From NCBI RefSeq assembly GCF_035784015.1, contig NZ_JALKOW010000004.1: a stretch of DNA of 64,000 nt; one strand, written 5' to 3'. A program made the translations under genes and the position numbers. The notes under the pieces are model-generated. The model did no database searches. It was given only the letters and a program-made list of their open reading frames with translations, and was not told the origin of the DNA. The first letter of the stretch is position 1; every line of letters begins with the position of its first letter. The DNA is from Comamonas sp009360615. GTDB lineage: Bacteria > Pseudomonadota > Gammaproteobacteria > Burkholderiales > Burkholderiaceae_C. Positions 53,911 through 61,677 of this stretch are shown here, piece by piece.

Positions 53911-54711
53911 TCAGATGGCCAGCGGTGCCACGTTGTTGAGTACCGCGCGCACAACGCTGTACACCGTCAGCGCCGATGTCTTGGGATTGGCCGCCAGCGG
54001 CTTGCCGCGCATGGTCAGCTCCATGGCGCCGAACGCACCCCGCGCCTCGACCTGGTGCACGTTCTCGTGGACGCCAGGATCGGCAAACAGACGCACCATG
54101 GTCTTGTCCAGCCCCAGTCCGGCCAGCGACAAGGTGGCCGCCACATTGGCATTCTTGGGATAGAGCTGGGCGGCCTCGCGCGCCGAGCCCTCGAAAATGC
54201 AGAAGGCTTCGGTCAGGCCGTCCAGATCACAGACCTGCTCGGCCGGAGTGCCGCTCCAGGCCTGGGGCGGCTTGCGGCCCGTGTAGACCACCGTCTCCAG
54301 TCCGCCGACACGCGCCGCCGCCAGGGCATCGATGCCGCCGATGGCGCCCGACAGCAGCTGGGCCTGTGTCTTGCCAGCCTCGGCAGCCGCCTGTACACGC
54401 TCGGCCATGCCCGGGGCACTCAAGGCGCCTATGGATGCGATGACCGCCGGGATGCCGCGCGCCAGAGCCGGCAGCACATGCTGTTCAATGGCGGCATGGC
54501 CTGCACACTCCACCAGCAGATCCGGCGCCGCGTCGGCGGGCAAGGCCTGCACCAGCTGCGCCTGCGGAGCCAGACGGGCCGCTGTCTCGCGCACGGCTCG
54601 CGTGATCTCGGGAACCAGCACCCAGCCCACCTGCAGCCGGGTATCTCCGCTCAAAAGCTCCAGCACACTGGAGCCAATCGCGCCGCAGCCGATCAAAGCA
54701 ATATTTTTCAT
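53911..54711 (-). CDS. nadX: Aspartate-dehydrogenase-like protein
   Basis: 266 aa. Rossmann loop IGCGAIGSSV (7-16), SGAIGGIDALAAA (121-133), YPKNANVAATL (184-194) and the catalytic His219 in HENVHQV, all as in L-aspartate dehydrogenases, which interconvert iminoaspartate/oxaloacetate and aspartate with NAD(P)H. In this setting the true substrate may be another amino or imino acid of the catabolic pathway rather than an NAD precursor. It starts 42 bases after the IclR stop and is followed by the second Bug gene. Confidence 0.88.
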   Translation of the reverse strand: MKNIALIGCGAIGSSVLELLSGDTRLQVGWVLVPEITRAVRETAARLAPQAQLVQALPADAAPDLLVECAGHAAIEQHVLPALARGIPAVIASIGALSAPGMAERVQAAAEAGKTQAQLLSGAIGGIDALAAARVGGLETVVYTGRKPPQAWSGTPAEQVCDLDGLTEAFCIFEGSAREAAQLYPKNANVAATLSLAGLGLDKTMVRLFADPGVHENVHQVEARGAFGAMELTMRGKPLAANPKTSALTVYSVVRAVLNNVAPLAI

Positions 54712-54753
54712 CTCTAGCCTCCTGAAAAATGCGCTGGCCCGGCGTGAAGAGGG

Positions 54754-55560
54754 TCAGCGCAAATGGTCCGGGTGCTGCTGGCGCAAATGGGCTGACAGCG
54801 CTGCTGCCGCCGCTTGCACCTTCTCCACCCAGAGCTGGGTTTTTTCGGGCCCCAGCTCGGTAAACGGAATGGCCATCGCCAGCCCCGCCACCACCCGCCC
54901 GTCTGCAGCGCGCACCGGCGCTGCAATACTGGAAACACCTGGCTCGTAAAAGCCCTCGCCCATGGCGTAGCCACGCTCGCGGTCCTGGGCCAGCAGGCCC
55001 AGCAACTCGTCGATATTGCGCGGCGTGCTTTCGGAGAACTGGGGCAGTTCCTCGCCGCCAAACACCGAGCGCAGCTGCGCGCCATCCATGTCATGCAGCA
55101 GCGCTCGCCCGAGGACCGTCGCATGCGCCGGCAGACGCGAGCCCACGCGTACCGCGCCCTGGAATGCTCCGGACGGAGTGATGCGAGCCACGTAGACCAC
55201 GGAAGTGCCATCGCGCAATGCGAGGTTGCTGGTCATGCCCAGTTCATCGCACAAGGCCTGCAGCACAGGCTCGGCCAGTTGCGCCAGCGGCTGGGTGGAC
55301 AGATAGTCATAGCCCAGTCGCAGCACCGCGAGACCGAGCCGGTATTCGGTGCCGCTGCGCTGCAGATACCCCGAGTTTTCAAGCGTGGTCAACATCCGGA
55401 ACACCGTGGAGCGCGGCAGATCGAGCTTGCGCGCCAGCTCGGGCGCACTCCAGACAGGGTGCTCCGGGCCAAAGCAGGCCAGCAGTCGCAGTCCTCGCTC
55501 GAGAGCGGGCACGGTATATCGGTCTTGGTCGTTGGTTGAAATCTCTGGGGTTTCGCTCAT
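54754..55560 (-). CDS. IclR-family transcriptional regulator (second copy)
   Basis: 268 aa from ATG 55560, five bases after the hydrolase stop. Winged helix (RYTVPALERGLRLLACFGPE, ELARKLDLPRSTVFRMLTTLENSGYL) and effector domain (GAVRVGSRLPAHATVLGRALLHDM, GFYEPGVSSIAAPVRAADGRVVAGLAM). The match to the IclR protein at 49729-50619 extends through both domains, so they look like products of a duplication. Sitting inside the cupin-hydrolase-AspDH unit, it probably controls that unit. Confidence 0.93.
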   Translation of the reverse strand: MSETPEISTNDQDRYTVPALERGLRLLACFGPEHPVWSAPELARKLDLPRSTVFRMLTTLENSGYLQRSGTEYRLGLAVLRLGYDYLSTQPLAQLAEPVLQALCDELGMTSNLALRDGTSVVYVARITPSGAFQGAVRVGSRLPAHATVLGRALLHDMDGAQLRSVFGGEELPQFSESTPRNIDELLGLLAQDRERGYAMGEGFYEPGVSSIAAPVRAADGRVVAGLAMAIPFTELGPEKTQLWVEKVQAAAAALSAHLRQQHPDHLR

Positions 55561-55565
55561 GGCAA

Positions 55566-56444
55566 TCAGCTGGTGTTCGGGCAATAGCTTTGGTTCAACA
55601 AAGATGCCAGCCTATGCGCAATCTCCTGAGGTTGTTCCACGGGTGAAGCATGACCGGCAGCCGCAAGCGTACCGTAGTGCGCGCCCAGCAACTCGGACCA
55701 GGCTTTGCAAGCTGCAGGCGGAGTCACCACGTCGTGCTCGCCGACCCAGACCTGAACCGGCATGCCCAGCCGGCCCTGTGCCTGCGCCAGATCGCTGCCG
55801 CAGAGCAGCTCGACCGCCTGCGCATAGCCCTGAGGTTGCATGCGTGCCGTATTCCAGCGCACCCAGGCACGCACGGCCTCGGTGGCCTCGGAAGACACCA
55901 GACGCTGGTCGATGACGGCCGCCAGGCCGGCGACACCTTTCTCGGCCAGCGAAGCCAGACGTCCCTCGCGCACCTTGGCTTGCTGCTCGGCCTTGGCCGC
56001 TGCGCCGTAACCGCCGGCCGGGCTGATGAGCACCAGATGCTCGACCAGTCCGGGGGCCGCCGTGACTGCCAGCCTGGCAGCCATCAGGGCGCCCAGGGAA
56101 TGGCCGACCAGCAGACAGCGCCGCACGCCCAGCACCAGCAGTGACTGGGCCAGTGCCTGCGCATAGTCGGCATCGGCAGGCGCCGGCTTCGCCAGCGGCG
56201 TGGACGCGCCATAACCGGGCGCATCCCAGGCCAGGACACGCACTCTGCCAGCCAGCTGCAGTGCCACATCCAGCCAGGATGCCGCCCCGGAGCTGATGCC
56301 ATGCAGCAGCACCACCGCGAAGTCCGAGCCCTCATCGCCTGCCTCGCGCCAGGCAACCTGGGCACCCTGCGGAAGCTGTACCAGTCGCTCGGGAAATCCG
56401 GTCTCCAGCAGCTGCAGTTTCCGCGACAGCAAATCCTCGTGCAT
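55566..56444 (-). CDS. Alpha/beta hydrolase, C-C bond hydrolase or esterase type
   Basis: 292 aa with nucleophile Ser116 in VGHSLGAL, acid Asp238 in GEHDVVTPP and His265 in AAGHASPVEQP, giving a complete triad; oxyanion-hole segment LLHGISSGAASW at 47-58. The fold and length match meta-cleavage-product hydrolases (MhpC/BphD type) but also many esterases. Next to an extradiol-type dioxygenase in the same block, a ring-fission-product hydrolase is plausible. ATG 56444 lies eight bases after the cupin stop. Possible alternative: lactonase. Confidence 0.85.
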   Translation of the reverse strand: MHEDLLSRKLQLLETGFPERLVQLPQGAQVAWREAGDEGSDFAVVLLHGISSGAASWLDVALQLAGRVRVLAWDAPGYGASTPLAKPAPADADYAQALAQSLLVLGVRRCLLVGHSLGALMAARLAVTAAPGLVEHLVLISPAGGYGAAAKAEQQAKVREGRLASLAEKGVAGLAAVIDQRLVSSEATEAVRAWVRWNTARMQPQGYAQAVELLCGSDLAQAQGRLGMPVQVWVGEHDVVTPPAACKAWSELLGAHYGTLAAAGHASPVEQPQEIAHRLASLLNQSYCPNTS

Positions 56445-56452
56445 GGCGCAGC

Positions 56453-56986
56453 TCAGCGCTTGATCTTGGCCAGCGGATGCTCGGGCGGATAGGTCGGGGT
56501 GACGGGCTTCTTGGCGCCCAGCATCACGCACATCAGCGCATCCTCATCACCGACATTGATCTCTTCACGGTACACGCCGGGCGGCACCGACACCACATCG
56601 CGATCGGTCAGGATGGTCTCGAAGCGTTCGCCGTCCTTTTCCAGCACCAGCTTGAGCTTGCCGCGCATCACGAAGAACACCTCTTCGACATCGGTGTGCA
56701 GATGCGAAGGACCTTCATGGCCGGCAGGAATCACCATGGTGGAGAAGGTGAAGTTCTCCGACGGGATGGTGTTGCTGTCGGAGGCCACGCCCGTGCCGCC
56801 GGTGCCGATGTAGCGCATCTGGCCGCGGCGGTACTTGGGGTCGAAATCGGCCTGGAACTTCAAGGCATCGAAGTCGTACTTGCGCGTGGCAAAACGCGCA
56901 ATGCGTGTGTTCATCCAGTCTTCAAAGCTGGAGCCCTCGGGGCGGTCCCAGCTGCGGGGGCTGCTGTCTTGTGCGCTATCGCTCAT
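56453..56986 (-). CDS. Cupin-domain protein
   Basis: 177 aa with one cupin. Metal ligands of motif 1 are His95, His97 and Glu101/102 (SHLHTDVEEVFFVMRGK) with Gly109. The second motif region (GDEDALMCVMLG) lacks an obvious metal histidine. The N-terminal 50 residues are polar and carry no known motif. AGGAGA precedes the ATG. First gene of a five-gene minus-strand unit; the role could be a dioxygenase or isomerase step, but family resemblance does not fix it. Confidence 0.82.
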   Translation of the reverse strand: MSDSAQDSSPRSWDRPEGSSFEDWMNTRIARFATRKYDFDALKFQADFDPKYRRGQMRYIGTGGTGVASDSNTIPSENFTFSTMVIPAGHEGPSHLHTDVEEVFFVMRGKLKLVLEKDGERFETILTDRDVVSVPPGVYREEINVGDEDALMCVMLGAKKPVTPTYPPEHPLAKIKR

Positions 56987-57014
56987 ATGTCTCTCCTGAA
57001 ACCGTTGGTGAACA

Positions 57015-57050
57015 CAAAAAGCAGCATGCTTTTTGTTTTACTAATAAAAC
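57015..57050. promoter_or_regulatory. Two adjacent inverted repeats in the cupin promoter
   Basis: CAAAAAGCA-GCA-TGCTTTTTG (57015-57035) is a perfect 9-base palindrome pair, overlapped by GTTTTA-CTAA-TAAAAC (57035-57050). Both lie 30-65 bases upstream of the cupin start in an AT-rich patch. They fit binding sites for an IclR regulator encoded in the same operon. Confidence 0.5.
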
Positions 57051-57164
57051 CAGGTTCATTTGGCGAAACAATTATAGGAAAACTTGGCCGAGGGCCACAA
57101 GCACATTTCTTTGCCAGCAGGGTCTTGTCGTCTTTGCATCCGGGCAGGCGCCTGTGGTCGGCAT

Positions 57165-57189
57165 AAAAAAAGGAGCGCCAAGCGCTCCT
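57165..57189 (-). terminator. Rho-independent terminator after the acyl-CoA ligase gene
   Basis: AGGAGCGC (57171-57178), loop CAA, GCGCTCCT (57182-57189), with a run of seven T on the minus strand. It lies 35 bases after the ligase stop. Confidence 0.88.
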
Positions 57190-57222
57190 GTGAACTCGCC
57201 TTGAAGAACAAGATGAAAACTC

Positions 57223-58899
57223 TCAGGCGTCGCGCAGCTCCCTGCGCAGGATCTTGCCCACGGGGGTCTTGGGCAAGTCGGTGCGGAAGACAATGTGGCG
57301 CGGGCGCTTGTAGCCGGTCAGGTTCGCATGGCAGTAATCGCGGATGGCCTGCTCGGTCAGCGCCGGATCCTTTTTGACGACGATGAGCTTGATGGCCTCA
57401 CCGGATTTCTCGTCGGGCACGCCGACCACGGCACACTCGAGCACGCCGGGGCAGTTGGAGACCACATCCTCCACCTCGTTGGGATAGACGTTGAAGCCGC
57501 TGACGATGACCATGTCCTTTTTGCGATCCACGATCTTCACGAAACCGCGCTCGTCCATGGTGCCGATGTCCCCGGTCAGGAAGTAGCCGTCTGCCGTCAT
57601 GACCTTGGCAGTCTCGTCGGGACGCTGCCAGTAACCGGCCATGACCTGCGGGCCCCGCACGGCGACTTCGCCGGGCTGGCCCGGCTCGGTCACATCCAGG
57701 CCATCGCTGTCGACCAGCTTCACATAGGTGCTGGGCAGGGGCACGCCGATGGTGCCCGAGTAGGCCGTGGCCGTGACCGGGTTGCAGGTGACCGAGGGAC
57801 TGGTCTCCGAGAGGCCGTAACCCTCGCAGATGGGGCAACCGGTCTTCTTGAGCCACAGCTCGGCCACAGCGCTCTGCACGGCCATGCCGCCACCCACCGA
57901 CACCTTGAGATGGCTCCAATCCACGGTGTCGAAGTCGGGGTGGTTGGCCAGCCCGTTGAACAAGGTGTTCACGGCCGGAAAGCTGTGGAAGCGGTGCCTG
58001 GACAGTTCCTTGAGCGTGGCCTTGAGATCGCGCGGATTGGGGATCAGCACGGTCTTTGCGCCGGTGCGCATGGCCAGCATCATGTTCACCGTGAACGCGA
58101 AGATGTGATAGAGCGGCAGCGCGCAGATGCAGGTGGGCTGTTCGCCAGCCGGCACCTTGTTCATGGCCGGCTCGTTCCAGGCTTCGGACTGCAGCACGTT
58201 GGCGATGATGTTGCGGTGAAGCAGCGCCGCCCCCTTGCTCACCCCCGTGGTGCCCCCCGTATATTGCAGCAGCGCCATATCGTCGGCCCTGAGCACCGGC
58301 GCGTTCAGGCTCGCGCCGCGCCCTCTGGCCAGCGCATCCTTGAAGCGCACGGCACCGGGCAGGCTGAAGACCGGCACCAGCTTCTTGACGGAGCGCACCA
58401 CGTAGTTGACCAGCATGCCCTTCAGAAGGCCCAGCTCGTCGCCCATGGCGCAGAGCACGATATGCTGAACGGCGCTGCCCTGCATGCCGTCCTGCAGCGT
58501 CTTGGCGAAATTCTCGATGATGACGATGGCCTTGGCACCCGAATCCTTGAGCTGATGCTCGAGCTCGCGCGCCGTGTAGAGCGGGTTGACGTTGACCAGC
58601 ACAAAGCCGGCACGCAGCACTGCGGCCACCGCCACCGGATACTGAGGAATATTCGGCATCATCAGGGCCACGCGGTCGCCGCGCTGCAGTCCCAGGCTTT
58701 GCAGATAGGCCGCACAGGCCTTGCTCTGCGCATCGACCTGGGCAAAGGTCAGCTCCTTGCCCATGAAGGAATAGGCCACCTTGTCGGCATGCTTGGCAAA
58801 TGCCTCTTCCATCAAGGCCACCAGCGATGGATACCGGGACGCATCGATGTCCGCAGGCACTCCCTCCGGATAGGCACTCAGCCAAGGACGCTCACTCAT
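57223..58899 (-). CDS. fadD: Long-chain-fatty-acid-CoA ligase
   Basis: 558-aa adenylate-forming enzyme. AMP-binding motif YTGGTTGVSKGAALLHRN, GYGLSETSPSV, GDIGTMDERGFVKIVDRKKDMVIVSGFNVYPNEVEDV and the C-terminal catalytic lysine region LPKTPVGKILRRELRD match FadD. Activates fatty acids for beta-oxidation on the cytoplasmic face of the membrane. ATG 58899; upstream lies a palindrome shared with the GDSL esterase gene, suggesting joint control by a fatty-acid-responsive repressor. Followed by a clear terminator. Confidence 0.94.
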   Translation of the reverse strand: MSERPWLSAYPEGVPADIDASRYPSLVALMEEAFAKHADKVAYSFMGKELTFAQVDAQSKACAAYLQSLGLQRGDRVALMMPNIPQYPVAVAAVLRAGFVLVNVNPLYTARELEHQLKDSGAKAIVIIENFAKTLQDGMQGSAVQHIVLCAMGDELGLLKGMLVNYVVRSVKKLVPVFSLPGAVRFKDALARGRGASLNAPVLRADDMALLQYTGGTTGVSKGAALLHRNIIANVLQSEAWNEPAMNKVPAGEQPTCICALPLYHIFAFTVNMMLAMRTGAKTVLIPNPRDLKATLKELSRHRFHSFPAVNTLFNGLANHPDFDTVDWSHLKVSVGGGMAVQSAVAELWLKKTGCPICEGYGLSETSPSVTCNPVTATAYSGTIGVPLPSTYVKLVDSDGLDVTEPGQPGEVAVRGPQVMAGYWQRPDETAKVMTADGYFLTGDIGTMDERGFVKIVDRKKDMVIVSGFNVYPNEVEDVVSNCPGVLECAVVGVPDEKSGEAIKLIVVKKDPALTEQAIRDYCHANLTGYKRPRHIVFRTDLPKTPVGKILRRELRDA

Positions 58900-58941
58900 T
58901 CTTCTGTCTCCGTGTCATATGTCCGATCCGGCCATTGTGAT

Positions 58942-58961
58942 AAAAAGCACGGTCGTTCGAT
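58942..58961. promoter_or_regulatory. Palindromic operator candidate before the acyl-CoA ligase gene
   Basis: AAAAAGCACG-GT-CGTTCGAT: the core GCACG-GT-CGTTC (58947-58958) is one base from the perfect palindrome before the GDSL esterase gene (33311-33322), and the flanking A-run and GAT also match when the other site is read on its opposite strand. 48 bases upstream of the ligase start. Confidence 0.5.
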
Positions 58962-59020
58962 ACTGTAGTAACCCTAGGAAACATGCAGCGTCACCTTGGT
59001 AACAGCGGTAGCAGGCGCAC

Positions 59021-59053
59021 AAAAAAGCCCGCAGGGGCAAGGCTGCGGGCTTT
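59021..59053 (-). terminator. Rho-independent terminator after fba
   Basis: AAAGCCCGCAG (59024-59034), eight-base loop, CTGCGGGCTTT (59043-59053); on the minus strand it ends in a T-run. A second stem (TCAGCGCTT 59068-59076 with AAGCGCTGA 59083-59091) stands between it and the fba stop. Confidence 0.88.
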
Positions 59054-59122
59054 GGGGCTTTCAGCCATCAGCGCTTACGGTAAAGCGCTGACAGCCATTC
59101 AGCGGGATGTGCTTGACCAGTC

Positions 59123-60187
59123 TTACTTGACCAGTTGTGCCAGATCGCCGGCGGCGTACTTCCTGGCCATTTGTTCCAGGCTGTAGCCCTTGATCTTGGC
59201 GCCCTGGCCTTCGCAGCCGAACTCGATGTAGCGGGCCTTGCAGACCTGCTTGGCCGCTTCGCGGGCAGGCTTGAGCCATTCGCGGGCGTCGAACTTGTCG
59301 GGGTTCTCGGCCAGGAACTTGCGCACCGCGCCGGTCATTGCCAGACGGATGTCGGTGTCGATATTGATCTTGCGCACGCCGTACTTGATGGCTTCCTGGA
59401 TCTCTTCCACCGGCACACCGTAGGTTTCCTTCATCTTGCCGCCGTACTGGTTGATGATGACCAGCAGCTCCTGGGGCACGGAGGAGGAGCCATGCATCAC
59501 CAGATGGGTGTTGGGAATGCGGGCGTGGATTTCCTTGACGCGGGAGATCGCCAGGATGTCGCCGGTGGGCTTGCGGCTGAACTTGTAGGCGCCGTGGCTG
59601 GTGCCGATGGCGATCGCCAGTGCGTCCAGTTGGGTGGCCTTGACGAACACGGCAGCTTCTTCGGGATCGGTCAGCATCTGGCTGTGGTCCAGCTTGCCTT
59701 CGGCGCCGATGCCGTCTTCTTCGCCGGCTTCGCCGGTTTCCAGGTTGCCCAGGCAGCCCAGCTCGCCTTCCACGGTGGCGCCGATCTGGTGGGCCATGGC
59801 CACCACCTTCTGGGTCACGTCCACGTTGTAGTCGAAGGACGAAGGCGTCTTGCCGTCGCTCATCAGCGAGCCGTCCATCATCACCGAGCCGAAGCCCAGG
59901 TTCAGCGCACCCTGGCAGACTTCAGGCGTGGTGCCGTGGTCCTGGTGCATCACCAGGGGAATGTGGGGATACATCTCGGCAGCCGCCTGGATCAGGTGCT
60001 TGATGAAGGGCTCGCCGGCGTACTTGCGGGCGCCAGCGCTGGCCTGCAGGATCACGGGCGCGCCGACTTCGTCAGCCGCCGACATCACGGCCTGGACCTG
60101 CTCCAGGTTGTTCACGTTGAAGGCGGGGATGCCATAGCCGTTTTCAGCAGCATGGTCCAGCATTTCGCGCATCGAGATCAAAGGCAT
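59123..60187 (-). CDS. fba: Class II fructose-1,6-bisphosphate aldolase
   Basis: Zn-dependent aldolase of glycolysis/gluconeogenesis and the Calvin cycle, 354 aa. Starts MPLISMREMLDHAAENGYGIPAFNVNN, has the catalytic HQDHG (Asp83, His84) and the loop GSLMSDGKTPSSFDYN, plus the C-terminal GFCKAR-like VCKARYIEFGCEGQG that marks the CbbA type of Burkholderiales. Start at ATG 60187. Upstream lies a pair of direct repeats GTAACC-N5-GTAACC; the neighbouring sensor kinase gene ends 132 bases upstream. Confidence 0.95.
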   Translation of the reverse strand: MPLISMREMLDHAAENGYGIPAFNVNNLEQVQAVMSAADEVGAPVILQASAGARKYAGEPFIKHLIQAAAEMYPHIPLVMHQDHGTTPEVCQGALNLGFGSVMMDGSLMSDGKTPSSFDYNVDVTQKVVAMAHQIGATVEGELGCLGNLETGEAGEEDGIGAEGKLDHSQMLTDPEEAAVFVKATQLDALAIAIGTSHGAYKFSRKPTGDILAISRVKEIHARIPNTHLVMHGSSSVPQELLVIINQYGGKMKETYGVPVEEIQEAIKYGVRKINIDTDIRLAMTGAVRKFLAENPDKFDAREWLKPAREAAKQVCKARYIEFGCEGQGAKIKGYSLEQMARKYAAGDLAQLVK

Positions 60188-60294
60188 GGTGGGTTCCGTT
60201 CAAAGTTTGGAGAGGCAACACCCCTCGGCGATGAATCACTGCAGTGCGCCGCACGACAGCTGTGGCCTGGGGATAGACCAGCGGCCACACTTCG

Positions 60295-60311
60295 GTAACC
60301 GCTTAGTAACC
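60295..60311. promoter_or_regulatory. Direct repeat GTAACC-N5-GTAACC upstream of fba
   Basis: Two perfect hexamers (60295-60300 and 60306-60311), 11 bases apart start to start, the spacing used by OmpR-type response regulators and other dimeric factors bound on one DNA face. It is within the 131 bases between fba and the kinase gene. Confidence 0.4.
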
Positions 60312-60318
60312 GGGCATT

Positions 60319-61677
60319 TTAACCGGCCAGCGGTATTTCCATGCGATAGCTGGTGGTGAAGCCTTGCGGTGCCTCGACCACCGTGAAGCGGCCGCCGTGA
60401 GCCTGCATGACGCGGCCGACGATTTCATGGCCCAGATGCAGACTGTCCGTCGGTGGCACATGAACCGCAGCCGCGTCGCGCCGTCCGTCGTCGCAGACCT
60501 GCACCCAGGCCAGCGCCCGGAGGGGATCGAGGCCGGCCTGCACCTCGATCTGCGTGCCCCCCGGCGTATGGCGCACGGCGTTCTCGACCAGATTGCGCAG
60601 GGCCGATTCGAGCAGCAGCGCATTGCCGCGCACCGGCAGCTCCTGCGGGGCATCCACGGAAATCGTGTCCCCACGCTGCCAGGCGTGCTGGGCCTGTGCA
60701 GCCGCCACATTGCGCGCCACATCGGCCCAGTTCACGGTCTGCAACGGCGCATCCAGCATGCCGCGCCCGGCCCGGGCCAGGGTCAGCAACTGGTCCAGCA
60801 CATGGCCGGCATGCAGCGCATCCTGACCGATGCGCTGCAACGCGGCCTGCAGGGTTGCGTTGTCGGTCTGCGCCGGCGACTTCAGCGCCTGGGCCTGCAA
60901 AGCGATGGAGGCCAGCGGCGTGCGCAGCTCATGGGCCACCTCGTTGGCCAGGTTTCGCTCGCGCTCCAGCGCTTCCTGCTGGCGGTCGAGCAAGGTGTTG
61001 ATGGAGCTGACCATGGGCGCGAGCTCGCGCGGCACATGGGCGTCGGAGAGGCGCTGGTCGAGGCTCAGATCCAGGGCCTCCACGCGCTGCGTGAGCTGAT
61101 TGAGCGGGCGCATGCCGCGGCGCATCGCCGCGCCCAGCGCGATCACGATCACGGGCAGCAGCCAGAAGCCCGGCTCTATCATCTGCATGGCGATGTCGTC
61201 GGCCAGGCTGTCGCGTTCGGCCAGATCTATCATCACCGTGACCTTGGCGGCTTTGTCGTGGCTCCACTGCGTGTAGCTGCGCCAGGGCTGGCGTCCGTGT
61301 GCACCAATCGTGGCAAAGCCCTGTTCGATGCCGAAGTCCGGCAAGGGCGCCTGACCGGTGCGCGATATCAGCACGCCTTGTGCATTCCAGAGCACCACAC
61401 TCAACGACTCCTGATAATCGTGGGCGTGCAGACCTGCAGGCGGCTGGACCGCCGTGGTCTCACCGACCGGCACATCGCCCTGCACATGCCAGTTCAGGGT
61501 CAGCGCGGCCACTCCGGCCAGATGCCCGTCGGTCAGCTCGTCGGCCTCGTGCACCCCGGTCTGATAGCCCCAGATGACGAAGCTGCACCAGACCAGCACC
61601 AGTCCCCCCAGCATCCAGGCCAGCAGGTTCAGCTGCAGCGAGCTGCGGCGCTTGCCGGTCTTGGACATGACGTTCAT
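60319..61677 (-). CDS. Sensor histidine kinase, PmrB/QseC type
   Basis: 452 aa. Two membrane segments (about 18-38 and 170-186) bracket a 130-residue periplasmic domain; then a HAMP-like linker, the dimerisation box with His249 (NEVAHELRTPLASIA), N-box LRNLVENAVRHTPGG and a C-terminal ATPase domain. The start codon overlaps the regulator stop (ATGA). The short periplasmic domain and OmpR-type partner are like PmrB, BasS and QseC, which sense cations or peptides. Signal unknown. Confidence 0.9.
   Translation of the reverse strand: MNVMSKTGKRRSSLQLNLLAWMLGGLVLVWCSFVIWGYQTGVHEADELTDGHLAGVAALTLNWHVQGDVPVGETTAVQPPAGLHAHDYQESLSVVLWNAQGVLISRTGQAPLPDFGIEQGFATIGAHGRQPWRSYTQWSHDKAAKVTVMIDLAERDSLADDIAMQMIEPGFWLLPVIVIALGAAMRRGMRPLNQLTQRVEALDLSLDQRLSDAHVPRELAPMVSSINTLLDRQQEALERERNLANEVAHELRTPLASIALQAQALKSPAQTDNATLQAALQRIGQDALHAGHVLDQLLTLARAGRGMLDAPLQTVNWADVARNVAAAQAQHAWQRGDTISVDAPQELPVRGNALLLESALRNLVENAVRHTPGGTQIEVQAGLDPLRALAWVQVCDDGRRDAAAVHVPPTDSLHLGHEIVGRVMQAHGGRFTVVEAPQGFTTSYRMEIPLAG

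Noticed and set aside
38669..56986. The catabolic block as a recent mobile island
   Set aside because: No transposase, integrase, tRNA or flanking direct repeats are visible, and its base composition and stop-associated repeats match the rest of the window. Older transfer cannot be excluded.
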